NCBI GenBank assembly: GCA_030039655.1
Contig: JASHVC010000700.1
Span: 1 to 10,760, forward strand
Reading direction: 5' to 3'
Length of the DNA stretch: 10,760 bases
Origin: Xanthobacteraceae bacterium
GTDB taxonomy: Bacteria; Pseudomonadota; Alphaproteobacteria; Rhizobiales; Xanthobacteraceae
The notes under the pieces were generated by a model. That model saw only the letters and a program-made list of their open reading frames with translations. It was not told the DNA's origin and did not search any database. Positions 1 to 6,823 of this stretch are shown here, in pieces (the first letter of the stretch is position 1; each line of letters begins with the position of its first letter). A program made the position numbers and the translations under genes.

Positions 1-1
1 C

Positions 2-1396
2 CGGTCGGTCTTAAAGAGGCATCCCGGAATCTGGTTCGGATGGAGCGGCAGGGTCACCGCGAAACCCGACACGGCGGTGCGGACGATCGAGCGCGGCAGT
101 CAGTCGTATGTAGTGACCGATCTGATCAAGGAAGATTTCGACGAATACTACAATGGATTTGCCAATCGGGTGCTCTGGCCGATTTTTCACTACCGGCTGG
201 ATATTGCCGAATTCTCGCGCCGCGACCTCAGAGGTTACATGCGAGTCAATGAGCATTTTGCGCAAGAGTTGCACAAGATATTGGCGCCGGACGATCTCAT
301 TTGGGTGCATGATTATCACTTGCTGCCGCTAGCCAAGAAGCTGCGCGATCTTGGCCACCGCAATAGGATCGGCTTCTTCCATCACATTCCTTTCCCACCT
401 CCCGAGGTGCTAGCTGCTCTTCCGAACCATGAGCAGCTGATCCCGGCAATGTGTGACTACGACTTGGTTGGGTTTCAGACCGAGGGTGACGCAATGAATC
501 TTGCACACTACCTCAGGGATGAATGCGGGCTGCCGACCCGCGATCTGTTGTCGTTCCGCACGCACGAGCGGACGACGCAGCTCAATGTCTTTCCGGTTGG
601 AGTGGAGACAGCTGAGCTCAACCGGCTGGCGCGGCGCGCGGTGAACGCGCCGTTCGTCCGCAACGTTGTCGAGAGTTTGGCGGGCCGGGATATGCTCATT
701 GGCGTCGATCGCCTGGACTACTCCAAGGGTATCGCGCTGCGCATGGAGGCCTTCGACCGCTTTCTCGCGGCCTATCCGGACTGGCGCGGAAAGGTGACCT
801 ATCTGCAGATTACGCCCAAGAGCCGCTCGAAGATTCGTGAGTACGCCGATATGGAACGCCAGATCGACGAGACGGCCGGAAGGGTGAACGGGAAGTACGG
901 TGAGGCGTCTTGGACTCCGATTCGTTACGTCAATCGCACCCATCGCCGTGCCGCGCTCGCAGGTCTTTACCGTTCGGCACGCGCAGCGGTGGTGACCCCA
1001 CTGCGCGATGGCATGAATCTCGTCGCCAAGGAATACGTGGCGTGCCAGGACCCGGAGGATCCGGGCGTTCTTATCCTGTCACGGTTCGCCGGCGCCGCGG
1101 CTGAATGCGCGGCAGCGCTACTCGTCAACCCTTATGATCCCGAGTCGGTTGGAAATGCCATAGGGCAGGCGCTGTCGATGCCTCTTGACGAACGCCGCTC
1201 ACGTAATAGCGAACTCCTGCAAGTGCTCACGGCAAACGACATCAAAGGCTGGGGAGAGCAATTCCTAAACGCGTTGATGCGGACACAGAGTTTTCCCGAT
1301 TGGCCTTCCTTGGTGCAGCTTCCAGAAGCCAGCTGGATCGAAGCAGGGGACATAGGAATAGAATCAGAACGAATGGAAGATTCCGTGGTCGACTAG
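2..1396 (+). CDS. otsA: Alpha,alpha-trehalose-6-phosphate synthase (UDP-forming), 5'-truncated by the window edge
   Basis: OtsA is a cytoplasmic GT20 enzyme that joins UDP-glucose and glucose-6-phosphate to make trehalose-6-phosphate, the first step of the OtsA/OtsB pathway for the osmoprotectant trehalose. The open frame runs in from the left edge; 464 residues are visible. By comparison with E. coli OtsA (474 residues), about 30 N-terminal residues are missing, including the start and the family's early Arg. Numbering from the first visible codon, I see the glucose-phosphate loop GIWFGWSG (9-16), HDYHL (103-107), GFFHHIPFP, the UDP-glucose-binding RLDYSKG with Arg237 and Lys242, and [14 protein letters not shown] with Asp336 and Glu344. 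All are intact, so the enzyme should be active. A GTG at 77 is an internal Val codon, not the start, because the conserved GIWFGWSG lies upstream of it. No otsB follows; the next gene is convergent. Confidence 0.96.
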   Translation, partial: RSVLKRHPGIWFGWSGRVTAKPDTAVRTIERGSQSYVVTDLIKEDFDEYYNGFANRVLWPIFHYRLDIAEFSRRDLRGYMRVNEHFAQELHKILAPDDLIWVHDYHLLPLAKKLRDLGHRNRIGFFHHIPFPPPEVLAALPNHEQLIPAMCDYDLVGFQTEGDAMNLAHYLRDECGLPTRDLLSFRTHERTTQLNVFPVGVETAELNRLARRAVNAPFVRNVVESLAGRDMLIGVDRLDYSKGIALRMEAFDRFLAAYPDWRGKVTYLQITPKSRSKIREYADMERQIDETAGRVNGKYGEASWTPIRYVNRTHRRAALAGLYRSARAAVVTPLRDGMNLVAKEYVACQDPEDPGVLILSRFAGAAAECAAALLVNPYDPESVGNAIGQALSMPLDERRSRNSELLQVLTANDIKGWGEQFLNALMRTQSFPDWPSLVQLPEASWIEAGDIGIESERMEDSVVD

Positions 1397-1450
1397 TCGC
1401 TACGCTGGCAACCGAACAAGATACTTTTCACAAGGCTCTAAAGACGATTT

Positions 1451-1472
1451 GGCGGCGCAGTAGTGCGCCGCC
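1451..1472. terminator. Perfect hairpin between convergent otsA and flp
   Basis: A 9-bp perfect inverted repeat, GGCGGCGCA at 1451-1459 and TGCGCCGCC at 1464-1472, encloses a 4-nt loop (GTAG). It lies 54 nt past the otsA stop and 42 nt past the end of the flp gene on the other strand. This is where a shared bidirectional terminator would be expected. Neither strand has a clear run of T after the stem, so it is not a textbook intrinsic terminator. It may act as an RNA 3'-end stabiliser instead. Confidence 0.5.
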
Positions 1473-1514
1473 GGGGAGGTATTTGCCCGCGTAACTTTTC
1501 CGGTTCGTGGCCGC

Positions 1515-1700
1515 TTAGCAACTGCTCCCGCCAAGCGATGAACAAGCGGTGCTGAGCGACGACGATACGGCCAATCCCAGTTGGGTGACGGCAATGATGC
1601 ACACGACAGCGATGAGACCGACCAGGAGTGCATACTCGACCAATGCCGCTCCCTCCTCGTCCTTGCGCACGTTGTTAAGCAACTTAAGAACGTTCAGCAT
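1515..1700 (-). CDS. flp: Flp/Fap-family (type IVb) prepilin
   Basis: This 61-residue protein is the probable major subunit of a Tad-type pilus. It has a short charged leader (1-17), a prepilin peptidase site between Gly17 and Ala18, Glu22 at position +5 of the mature pilin followed by Tyr23 (the Flp Glu-Tyr signature), and one hydrophobic helix (about 19-45). It should be cleaved by CpaA/TadV and assembled from the inner membrane. The mature pilin is about 44 residues, normal for Flp. The ATG at 1700 is preceded by GGGAG with 7-nt spacing on the minus strand. Unusually, the short C-terminal tail has two cysteines (Cys53 and Cys61) that could form a disulfide. The other Tad genes of the window lie on the same strand but are separated from it by a plus-strand glycosyltransferase gene, so flp is probably transcribed alone. 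Confidence 0.9.
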   Translation of the reverse strand: MLNVLKLLNNVRKDEEGAALVEYALLVGLIAVVCIIAVTQLGLAVSSSLSTACSSLGGSSC

Positions 1701-1719
1701 TCCTCTGCTCCCACTGCCC

Positions 1720-1743
1720 CTCTAAAGGGTCCTCTTAAGGGTC
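1720..1743 (-). repeat. Tandem 12-bp direct repeat in the flp leader
   Basis: Two adjacent 12-bp copies, CTCTAAAGGGTC (1720-1731) and CTCTTAAGGGTC (1732-1743) as read on the plus strand, match at 11 of 12 positions. They lie 20-43 nt upstream of the flp ATG, inside the transcribed leader if the promoter at about 1783-1811 is used. In the RNA each copy can form a short CCCTTxAGAGG mini-hairpin, so a role in leader stability or translational control is possible. This is inference; only the repeat itself is seen. Confidence 0.5.
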
Positions 1744-1782
1744 GCGCCCCACGCCTCCTCGAATTTCCGCATCAGTAGCTAT

Positions 1783-1811
1783 ATTCTTTTACCCAAATTT
1801 TGGGCTGTCAA
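1783..1811 (-). promoter_or_regulatory. Candidate sigma70-type promoter of flp with a palindrome in the spacer
   Basis: Read on the minus strand, a perfect TTGACA (1811-1806) is followed after 17 nt by AAGAAT (1788-1783), which matches the TATAAT consensus at 4 of 6 positions. The spacer contains a perfect inverted repeat, CCCAAA-A-TTTGGG (1804-1792), placed where a repressor would block RNA polymerase. The start point would fall near 1775, giving a leader of about 75 nt. The -10 element is weak and this is a pattern-based call. Confidence 0.45.
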
Positions 1812-1812
1812 T

Positions 1813-1843
1813 GCACCGTTAATTAGCCATCTGAGCACCGTTA
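1813..1843 (-). promoter_or_regulatory. Direct-repeat candidate activator site upstream of flp
   Basis: The 9-mer TAACGGTGC (minus-strand reading) occurs twice, at 1843-1835 and 1821-1813. The copies start exactly 22 bp apart, about two helical turns, and the proximal copy ends one base from the TTGACA box. Tandem same-face repeats next to a -35 box are typical of response-regulator-type activator sites. The regulator is unknown. Confidence 0.35.
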
Positions 1844-1857
1844 GGAGGCGATGCGGG

Positions 1858-2079
1858 ATGCGGGCGGCAAAAGTGGCCGTTTCCCGGCAAGGACATCCCG
1901 GAATATCGTGGTTAACCATACTGCCATTTTACGGGCAGCTCTGGAGTGCGTTGATCCGATGGTTAGCACCGGCGCATATGGTGTCCGTCAGGGAGTGCGG
2001 TGACAGGAACACCGTCGCAATGGCATTATCGTTGCGTGTCAGCCGTCGCGTATTGGACGGGGTGCGAGTGGCGTCCTGA
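1858..2079 (+). CDS. Possible small ORF of unknown function
   Basis: An open frame of 73 residues begins with ATG at 1858, 9 nt after a perfect AGGAGG (1843-1848). I do not recognise the product. It has one moderately hydrophobic stretch (about residues 18-34), many Arg residues, and no clear signal peptide or motif. A second ATG at 1851 shares the AGGAGG with too short a spacing (2 nt) and opens a different 50-residue frame that ends near 2003. Third-position GC is about two thirds by hand count, which does not separate coding from non-coding here. The AGGAGG overlaps one of the direct repeats upstream of flp, so it may be coincidental. A regulatory leader for the following glycosyltransferase gene is an alternative. 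Confidence 0.2.
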   Translation: MRAAKVAVSRQGHPGISWLTILPFYGQLWSALIRWLAPAHMVSVRECGDRNTVAMALSLRVSRRVLDGVRVAS

Positions 2080-2119
2080 AGCTGCCGCGGGTTATTGCAT
2101 CTCGACGTGAGTCCACGCA

Positions 2120-3286
2120 ATGACGGACCTTATTGAATTGTCGGAATGGGATAGACCGGTTCGTAAAGAGCGCCAAGCTTCCACCGGCGCCGGGTTCCGT
2201 GCGCCGCTTGTGTCCATTATCATTCCGACCCTGAATGAGCGCGATAATGTGCGTGAAATTGTGTCGTGCCTCGAGCAGGCCTTGGCCGGACAGGCCTGGG
2301 AAGTGGTCTTCGTCGATGATGATTCAGGGGACGGCACTCTCGATGTTCTGCGCGATCTGAGCCGCTCCGATCCTCAGGTGCGCTACTTGCATCGCATAGG
2401 TCGCCGCGGATTGGCCTCGGCGGTTACCGAAGGCATTCTATCCACAAGCTCGCCTTTCGTTGCTGTGATGGACTGTGATCTCCAGCACGATGTTACCGTG
2501 TTGCCGACGATGCTGGCGCGCGTGCAAGAACCCGATTGCGACATCGTCGTTGCCTCGCGCTTTATGGCTACGGCTGGCGTTGGCGATTGGTCGAGGAACC
2601 GGTTGTTTCTCAGCAACGTGGCAAAAGGGCTCGCCCATCTCGTGCTCGCATCAAAAATAACCGATCCGATGAGCGGCTTTTTCGTCATAAGGCGCGGTGC
2701 ATTCGAGCTGGCTGTCCGCGATCTTTCGAACCAAGGCTACAAGATCCTGTTGGACATTCTGCTTTCCGCCAAACCGAGCCTTCGGGTTAAGGAGGTCCCC
2801 TACACGTTTCGCGCCCGCGTTCGCGGCGAGAGTAAAGTAGAACCGATCGTCGTCTTGGAATACTTTACGCTCCTGTTCGACAAGCTCTTTGGCCACGTTA
2901 TTCCGTCTCGCTTTGTTGTGTTTTCTCTGGTCGGTGGTGGCGGTGTGCTCGTGCACATGGCGGTGCTGGCAATCTTGAACCGGGGCCTTGGCACGGTCTT
3001 TGTGACGGCGGAAATATATGCCGCGATTGCGTCAATGATTTTCAACTTCTTCGCCAACAACCTGCTGACCTACCGCGATATGCGTCTGGTGGGTTGGTGG
3101 CCGACTGTGCGCGGGTTGTTCATCTTTTGCGCCCTTTGCTCTATTGGCGCGGTCGCCAACGTGGGTATCGCGTCTGCGCTGTTCCGGCAGGATTATTCCT
3201 GGTGGTTGGCAGGTCTCGCGGGCGTCCTTGTCGGCGCGGTTTGGAATTACGCGACGACGTCCATATTCACTTGGCGGCGGAGTTGA
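2120..3286 (+). CDS. GT2 glycosyltransferase (polyprenol-phosphate mannose synthase-like) fused to a GtrA-like membrane domain
   Basis: The 388-residue protein has two parts. Residues 30-245 are a cytoplasmic GT2 domain of the dolichol-phosphate mannosyltransferase (DPM1) type: the entry strand VSIIIPTLNE (31-40), the nucleotide-binding VDDDSGDGT (65-73), the metal-binding DCD (118-120) followed by LQHD, and the family signature DPMSGFF (182-188). Residues 262-388 form a GtrA-like domain with about four membrane helices and its typical FNFFANNLLTYRD (308-320) and C-terminal WNY-FTWR motifs. Such fusions are expected to transfer a sugar, usually mannose or glucose, from a nucleotide sugar to polyprenyl phosphate and to help present it to the periplasm. 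ATG 2120 is the earliest start available, since an in-frame stop lies 12 nt upstream; its ribosome site is weak. It is convergent with cpaA (32 nt apart). The sugar specificity cannot be read from the sequence. Confidence 0.92.
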   Translation: MTDLIELSEWDRPVRKERQASTGAGFRAPLVSIIIPTLNERDNVREIVSCLEQALAGQAWEVVFVDDDSGDGTLDVLRDLSRSDPQVRYLHRIGRRGLASAVTEGILSTSSPFVAVMDCDLQHDVTVLPTMLARVQEPDCDIVVASRFMATAGVGDWSRNRLFLSNVAKGLAHLVLASKITDPMSGFFVIRRGAFELAVRDLSNQGYKILLDILLSAKPSLRVKEVPYTFRARVRGESKVEPIVVLEYFTLLFDKLFGHVIPSRFVVFSLVGGGGVLVHMAVLAILNRGLGTVFVTAEIYAAIASMIFNFFANNLLTYRDMRLVGWWPTVRGLFIFCALCSIGAVANVGIASALFRQDYSWWLAGLAGVLVGAVWNYATTSIFTWRRS

Positions 3287-3318
3287 CCGCTGGAGCCGAG
3301 CCGTCCGGTGAGGCGTTG

Positions 3319-3825
3319 CTAAAAAAGGTGTTGGTACAGGATTACGCCAATCAGCGCGCCGGCGACGGACGGTGCGTAAGGGATGGCGTAGCGGTTGCCC
3401 ATGGCCTTGGTATTGACCCAACCCAACCCCACTGCACCCAGGTGCAGAAGCAAAAGAACCAGTAGGAGAGCCGAGAAGAGTAGCGCGTAATGTACGCCGA
3501 CCCACAAGCACGCAACACTTACAAGCTTTACGTCGCCGCCGCCGATGACTTTCTGCGCAAAGAACCAGAGCAGTATCGCAAATATAAATATGGCGAGTAT
3601 CACATTCTCAACAACCTCGATCGGGGAGCGACTAACGATCGCAAGTAGAACGTACAAGAACACCAACAACAAAAGCACGTCATTTCGGATCTTGAAAGTC
3701 CGGAAATCGTTGAAGCCAACATACAGCAGGACCGCAACCGCCGCGATATCGATGTAGAATTTGTATTGTGGCCCGTTGAGAAAAAGGTCGAGCTGTATGC
3801 GGCGCAGTAGTGATGTCAGATCCAT
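3319..3825 (-). CDS. cpaA: Prepilin peptidase CpaA/TadV (A24 aspartic protease family)
   Basis: This 168-residue integral membrane protease removes the leader of Flp-type prepilins and of TadE-like pseudopilins. The two catalytic aspartates are visible: Asp40 in NDFRTFKIRN after the first long helix, and Asp98 in GGGDVK (95-100), the GxGD motif. The conserved IPYAPSVAGA (148-157) near the C-terminus is typical of the short CpaA/TadV branch, which lacks the methylase domain of PilD. About six hydrophobic segments are present. It starts 4 nt after the stop of the upstream membrane-protein gene, so translation is probably coupled; no strong ribosome site of its own is seen. Its likely substrates in this window are the Flp pilin (Gly17/Ala18) and the TadE-like protein (Gly19/Ser20). 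Confidence 0.93.
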   Translation of the reverse strand: MDLTSLLRRIQLDLFLNGPQYKFYIDIAAVAVLLYVGFNDFRTFKIRNDVLLLLVFLYVLLAIVSRSPIEVVENVILAIFIFAILLWFFAQKVIGGGDVKLVSVACLWVGVHYALLFSALLLVLLLLHLGAVGLGWVNTKAMGNRYAIPYAPSVAGALIGVILYQHLF

Positions 3826-3829
3826 GCCG

Positions 3830-4306
3830 TCACGAAAAGATTTCCCGCCAGTAGGCTCGATGGGATATGGCCGATGATAGGAATGCAGTTAGTAGGATGG
3901 AAAGGCCGAGGAAGAAAGACGGCGCCCACAGCGCGCTCAAGTGACGCTGTATTCCAGCTACCGGGCAGTCGGCCACATACGACCCATACAGTAGCGCCGC
4001 GCTGCACGCGAAGCTCAAGTTGCTTGCGAGTGCCAGGGGGAACCTTCGACCGCTGATTAGTCCGACACAGATTAATGTGAGGAGGAGCGTGACCACACAC
4101 AGCGTTTGGGTCAAGTCGCTAAAAGCGAAGCGGTCATGTGCCGCGGCGAAGCTGTATTGAAGTGGACGAAATACTTCCAGATCGACGTACCACAGCAGCG
4201 GCGATGACGGCCAATACGCCAAAGCATGCGCGCCGCACTCGGCGCAGGCCAACGCTGCTACCACCCCGATGGGCCCAGCAAGCTGAAGCTTTTCGTTGTC
4301 GAGCAT
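3830..4306 (-). CDS. Uncharacterised four-helix membrane protein in the Tad gene group
   Basis: I do not recognise this 158-residue protein. Hydrophobic segments at about 12-30, 66-85, 90-110 and 126-146 predict four membrane helices. A loop of about 35 residues rich in aromatics (residues 31-65, starting YWPSSPLLWY) lies between the first two. There are six Cys (21, 24, 70, 80, 101, 114), with Cys21-x-x-Cys24 in the first helix. I chose ATG 4306. A TTG at 4324 is in frame and would add six residues, but neither start has a clear ribosome site. The gene sits about 200 nt after the TadG-like gene and 4 nt before cpaA, so it is probably co-transcribed with cpaA. A Tad accessory, maturation or thiol-redox role is conceivable from position and cysteines only; no motif supports a specific function. 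Confidence 0.75.
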   Translation of the reverse strand: MLDNEKLQLAGPIGVVAALACAECGAHALAYWPSSPLLWYVDLEVFRPLQYSFAAAHDRFAFSDLTQTLCVVTLLLTLICVGLISGRRFPLALASNLSFACSAALLYGSYVADCPVAGIQRHLSALWAPSFFLGLSILLTAFLSSAISHRAYWREIFS

Positions 4307-4354
4307 GCCCCATCTAGCGGGCAAAAGCTTAACGATTGGCTTATCTGGAAGCGG

Positions 4355-4424
4355 GAGAGCGCGCGTTCTGTTGAGCTCTCAGGGTGCCGTAGCCGGTTCC
4401 TTGGGTACTTAAACCGGGCACCCT
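4355..4424 (-). terminator. Tandem hairpins between the TadG-like gene and the cpaA pair
   Basis: Two stem-loops lie in the 200-nt gap after the TadG-like stop. The first on the transcribed strand combines GCACCCT (4418-4424) with AGGGTGC (4381-4387) and, inside it after a 5-nt bulge, AACCGG (4412-4417) with CCGGTT (4393-4398), totalling 13 pairs around a 13-nt loop. The second pairs GCTCTC (4375-4380) with GAGAGC (4355-4360) around 14 nt. There is no T run after either, so they could attenuate transcription or protect the 3' end of the tadE-tadG message rather than fully terminate it. Confidence 0.35.
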
Positions 4425-4506
4425 CCGCTCGGGAGCAAAGGGCAATCCGCCGTCAGGTCGATAAGTTTCGGCTTCGCTCCTGGCAACATACCGCCAAGAG
4501 CAGACC

Positions 4507-6816
4507 CTAGTTTGTGTTGTTGGGCAGCAGCGATGTGTACCCAAACCCAAGGTTCGAGAAGATAGTCGAGATGTCGGTTGCGTTCGGGTTGTCGGTTGAC
4601 GTGCAAGCGGGTGAGACGTTCATCGGATCGGAATAGAACTTCGACAAATCCGGAATTACACCTGGAGAATTGGCGATATCCTGCATCGTCGTGCACGAGG
4701 AGATGGCTGGCGTCTCGTTATCGGAGCAACTGTTAGAGTTCGGGCTCAGCTGCGTGTACGAGCCATACGCGATCGAATAAACCCAGGTACCCGCGTTCGC
4801 TGCATCCTGCGCCGCTGTGATCGCTTCATGGCATTGGTTGTTGGTGCCGAAAGCGATCGTATCGCCGCAACCGACGGCGCCAAAACTGATGCTGTCACCG
4901 CTGGCGACATCCTTGGAGAAGGTGATCGTGTCGCCAGTGGCGACGTTATCGCCCGCAAACGTGATGGTGACGCCACTACTGACGGTGGCTGCTTGTGAGA
5001 TGACGACAGTGTTCGAGGTCGTCGACACGACCTTGGTGTTAGCCGGTATCCCGGTGCCGGTGACGGTCATGCCGGTTCGCACCGTCGACGGCACGGAGTT
5101 GAACTGCAGGGTGGTTCCGGACGTGGTGCGGCTGCTGGTGTTGTCTGTGACGGTAACGCCAACGCCGCTAGAGAGCGTGACCGTGGTTCCGGTGAACGAT
5201 ACTACAGTGGTGCCGGAGGGGATCGCGGACGTGGTGGTGCTGTCGGCGACCCCCATGCCGACCGCGATGTTTGCCGGCACTGAAGAAAAATACAAAACAG
5301 TCTGACCGGTCGACGTGGGTGCGTTGGTGACGCTCGTGGCGACAGCGGTGCCGACGACGGCGCTCGAAAGCGTCACGGTGGTCGAGGTCGTGGACACAAC
5401 CGTCGTGCAAGATGCGATGGCGGAGGAGTTGGTTTGATCGTTGACCGCCATGCCGGTCGTAACTGCAGATGGCACCGATGCGAATTGCAAAGTCGTGCTG
5501 CCGGGTGGCGTTGAGCCGGTCGTAGTGGCCGTACCGGCGGCCGTGACGGCAGCCGAAAGTGTTACCGTAGTCCCACTTGTCGATATCACCTGGGTGCCGG
5601 ATGGAATCGCCGACGAGATCGTATTGTCGGCGACGGAAGTCCCGGGAATCACGTCTGACGGCACCGTCGAGGCCATGGTGAGGGTGGTGCCGCCGCCGGC
5701 CGTGGCTTGGTTGGTCGTGCTCGACCAGAGGTTCGAGGCATTGCCGGCGCCGCCGTCGCTCAGCACGATCATCACGTTCTGTACGCCGGACACGGTGTTG
5801 GCGGCGAGTGTGCTCTGCGCTGCCGTGATCGCCCCGGCCAGGTAGGTGCCTTCGCCGCCTATGACTTTATTGCCCTGGCAGGATCCGCAGTTTGACGTTA
5901 CCCCGCTCGCGTCGATCGAGGAACCTGCCTGGCACGTGGCGTTCACAAGGTTGGATGTCGAGCCGGGGCTCGCCAGGGTCCCCGAAGTATTGGAGGACCT
6001 GTAGTTACTCGACAGTCCGACGATTTGGTAGACCGACGAGCTCGGATATGAGCTGTAAGGCTCGGGCGTAATCGTTTGCGATGCTGAGCAATTATAATCG
6101 TTCGAGGCGGTCGATGATTCTACCGGCGGAAAGACAATGAGGCCGACCTCATCCTGAGTGGGCCAGAGTTCAGCCAGCAAAGTCTGCACGCCGGCGAGCG
6201 CGCACTGGATTCTCGTCGGATTGCTGAGGTTTCCGCAGTCCGCCCCGGTGCCGTCTTGGTCGTTCATCGAGAACGTGTTGTCGAGAACGACCATAATATG
6301 CATCGGCGGCAGCGCGCCGCCTTTGTGCGCCAGCGAAGTCGCTGTCAGCGTTACCGTACCGAAGCCGAAGACCTGTCCTAATAGGAACGGTACCTGCGCC
6401 TTTTCCTGCACCATGATGGCGTTGGCGTCGGGATTGGGAGCACTCGACCCCGTGCACACAGTCGATATGCTGCTCAGACATTTGAGCTGAGGATAGCCGG
6501 CTGTCATCGTGATTGTGAGACCGGGCTGGGCGTTCTTGCTGCCGGCCGTGCCGCTATAGGTGTTGGCCGTGGTGATCGCCGAATTTGCCGAACAATTACC
6601 GCAGTTGATCACCTCCGCTCCGGCCAGCGCCGACATGTCTGTGACCGCTTGGAGTCGTCGCTGTGCATAGGTGAGATTGCCGATGTCTATCGCCATCGCG
6701 CTCAATCCAATCAAAGCGACGATCATTATCGCCACTAGAACGATAACGGCACCGCTCTCGTCACGGCGCAGGCGGAGCAACAAGGATTGATTTTCGGATT
6801 TCATTGGCGCGCTCAT
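4507..6816 (-). CDS. TadG-like pilus protein: von Willebrand A domain interrupted by Ser/Thr-rich repeats
   Basis: The 769-residue protein starts with a Tad-type N-terminus: a charged segment, ESG at 20-22, a hydrophobic helix (about 23-45), then the AIDIGNLTYAQRRLQ-type segment and DMSALAGA (60-67). A von Willebrand A fold begins at about 172 with VVLDNTFSM: metal-site Asp179, Thr181 in place of the usual first Ser, and Ser183. It continues through GEGTYL (Thr324) and VLSDGG (Asp354), and resumes only at QCHEAITAAQDAANAGTWVY (661-680) and the final CTTMQDIA helix. About 290 residues are inserted between: four Ser/Thr/Val-rich repeats (377-622), then three GD-x-I-x-F motifs (628-656). It should be anchored in the inner membrane and act outside as a tip or adhesin-type Tad component. 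ATG 6816 lies 7 nt after the TadE-like stop, so translation is probably coupled. Many extracytoplasmic Cys suggest disulfides. Confidence 0.88.
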   Translation of the reverse strand: MSAPMKSENQSLLLRLRRDESGAVIVLVAIMIVALIGLSAMAIDIGNLTYAQRRLQAVTDMSALAGAEVINCGNCSANSAITTANTYSGTAGSKNAQPGLTITMTAGYPQLKCLSSISTVCTGSSAPNPDANAIMVQEKAQVPFLLGQVFGFGTVTLTATSLAHKGGALPPMHIMVVLDNTFSMNDQDGTGADCGNLSNPTRIQCALAGVQTLLAELWPTQDEVGLIVFPPVESSTASNDYNCSASQTITPEPYSSYPSSSVYQIVGLSSNYRSSNTSGTLASPGSTSNLVNATCQAGSSIDASGVTSNCGSCQGNKVIGGEGTYLAGAITAAQSTLAANTVSGVQNVMIVLSDGGAGNASNLWSSTTNQATAGGGTTLTMASTVPSDVIPGTSVADNTISSAIPSGTQVISTSGTTVTLSAAVTAAGTATTTGSTPPGSTTLQFASVPSAVTTGMAVNDQTNSSAIASCTTVVSTTSTTVTLSSAVVGTAVATSVTNAPTSTGQTVLYFSSVPANIAVGMGVADSTTTSAIPSGTTVVSFTGTTVTLSSGVGVTVTDNTSSRTTSGTTLQFNSVPSTVRTGMTVTGTGIPANTKVVSTTSNTVVISQAATVSSGVTITFAGDNVATGDTITFSKDVASGDSISFGAVGCGDTIAFGTNNQCHEAITAAQDAANAGTWVYSIAYGSYTQLSPNSNSCSDNETPAISSCTTMQDIANSPGVIPDLSKFYSDPMNVSPACTSTDNPNATDISTIFSNLGFGYTSLLPNNTN
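4849..5688 (-). repeat. Coding tandem repeats inside the TadG-like gene
   Basis: Four repeat units encode residues 377-439, 440-504, 505-567 and 568-622. They share the pattern TTLxFxSVPxxVxxGM, then V-x-[DG], then IPSGTxVxSxxxTTVTLSxAV. Approximate DNA positions are 5688-5500, 5499-5305, 5304-5116 and 5115-4951. They are followed at 4950-4849 by three short GD-[TS]-I-[TSA]-F copies (residues 628, 640, 651). The first unit is about 43% Ser+Thr by hand count. The copies are clearly related in protein but quite diverged in DNA, so the duplication is old and the repeat has been kept by selection on the protein. Alternating Thr/Val suggests small beta-sandwich or stalk modules. Confidence 0.85.
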
Positions 6817-6823
6817 GCCTTAA

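Larger units (their letters stand above)
1701..2119. other. Divergent intergenic region between flp and the GT2 gene
   Basis: This 419-nt region carries the flp leader repeat, the candidate flp promoter and the upstream direct repeats in its left half. In its right half I see only a low-confidence small ORF and an isolated TTAACCAT (1912-1919), which matches the half-site form of the alphaproteobacterial cell-cycle regulator CtrA. I could not find a convincing promoter for the GT2 gene, nor a terminator or RNA gene. Confidence 0.5.

Noticed and set aside
410..943. Long minus-strand open frame opposite otsA (177 codons).
   Set aside because: It lies wholly antisense to a gene whose active-site motifs are intact. 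Its translation is Arg-rich with no recognisable fold.
3032..3511. Minus-strand open frame of 159 codons across the GT2 end and cpaA end.
   Set aside because: It conflicts with two well-supported genes, including the conserved GtrA C-terminus and CpaA C-terminus, and shows no domain.
4817..5305. Plus-strand open frame of 162 codons opposite the TadG-like repeats.
   Set aside because: Its valine/threonine-rich translation mirrors the repetitive coding strand; no ribosome site, and the minus-strand frame is continuous and domain-bearing.
4849..5688. Possible CRISPR or non-coding satellite array.
   Set aside because: The repeats have no identical short units with uniform spacers, diverge at DNA level, and are conserved in protein within one uninterrupted frame.
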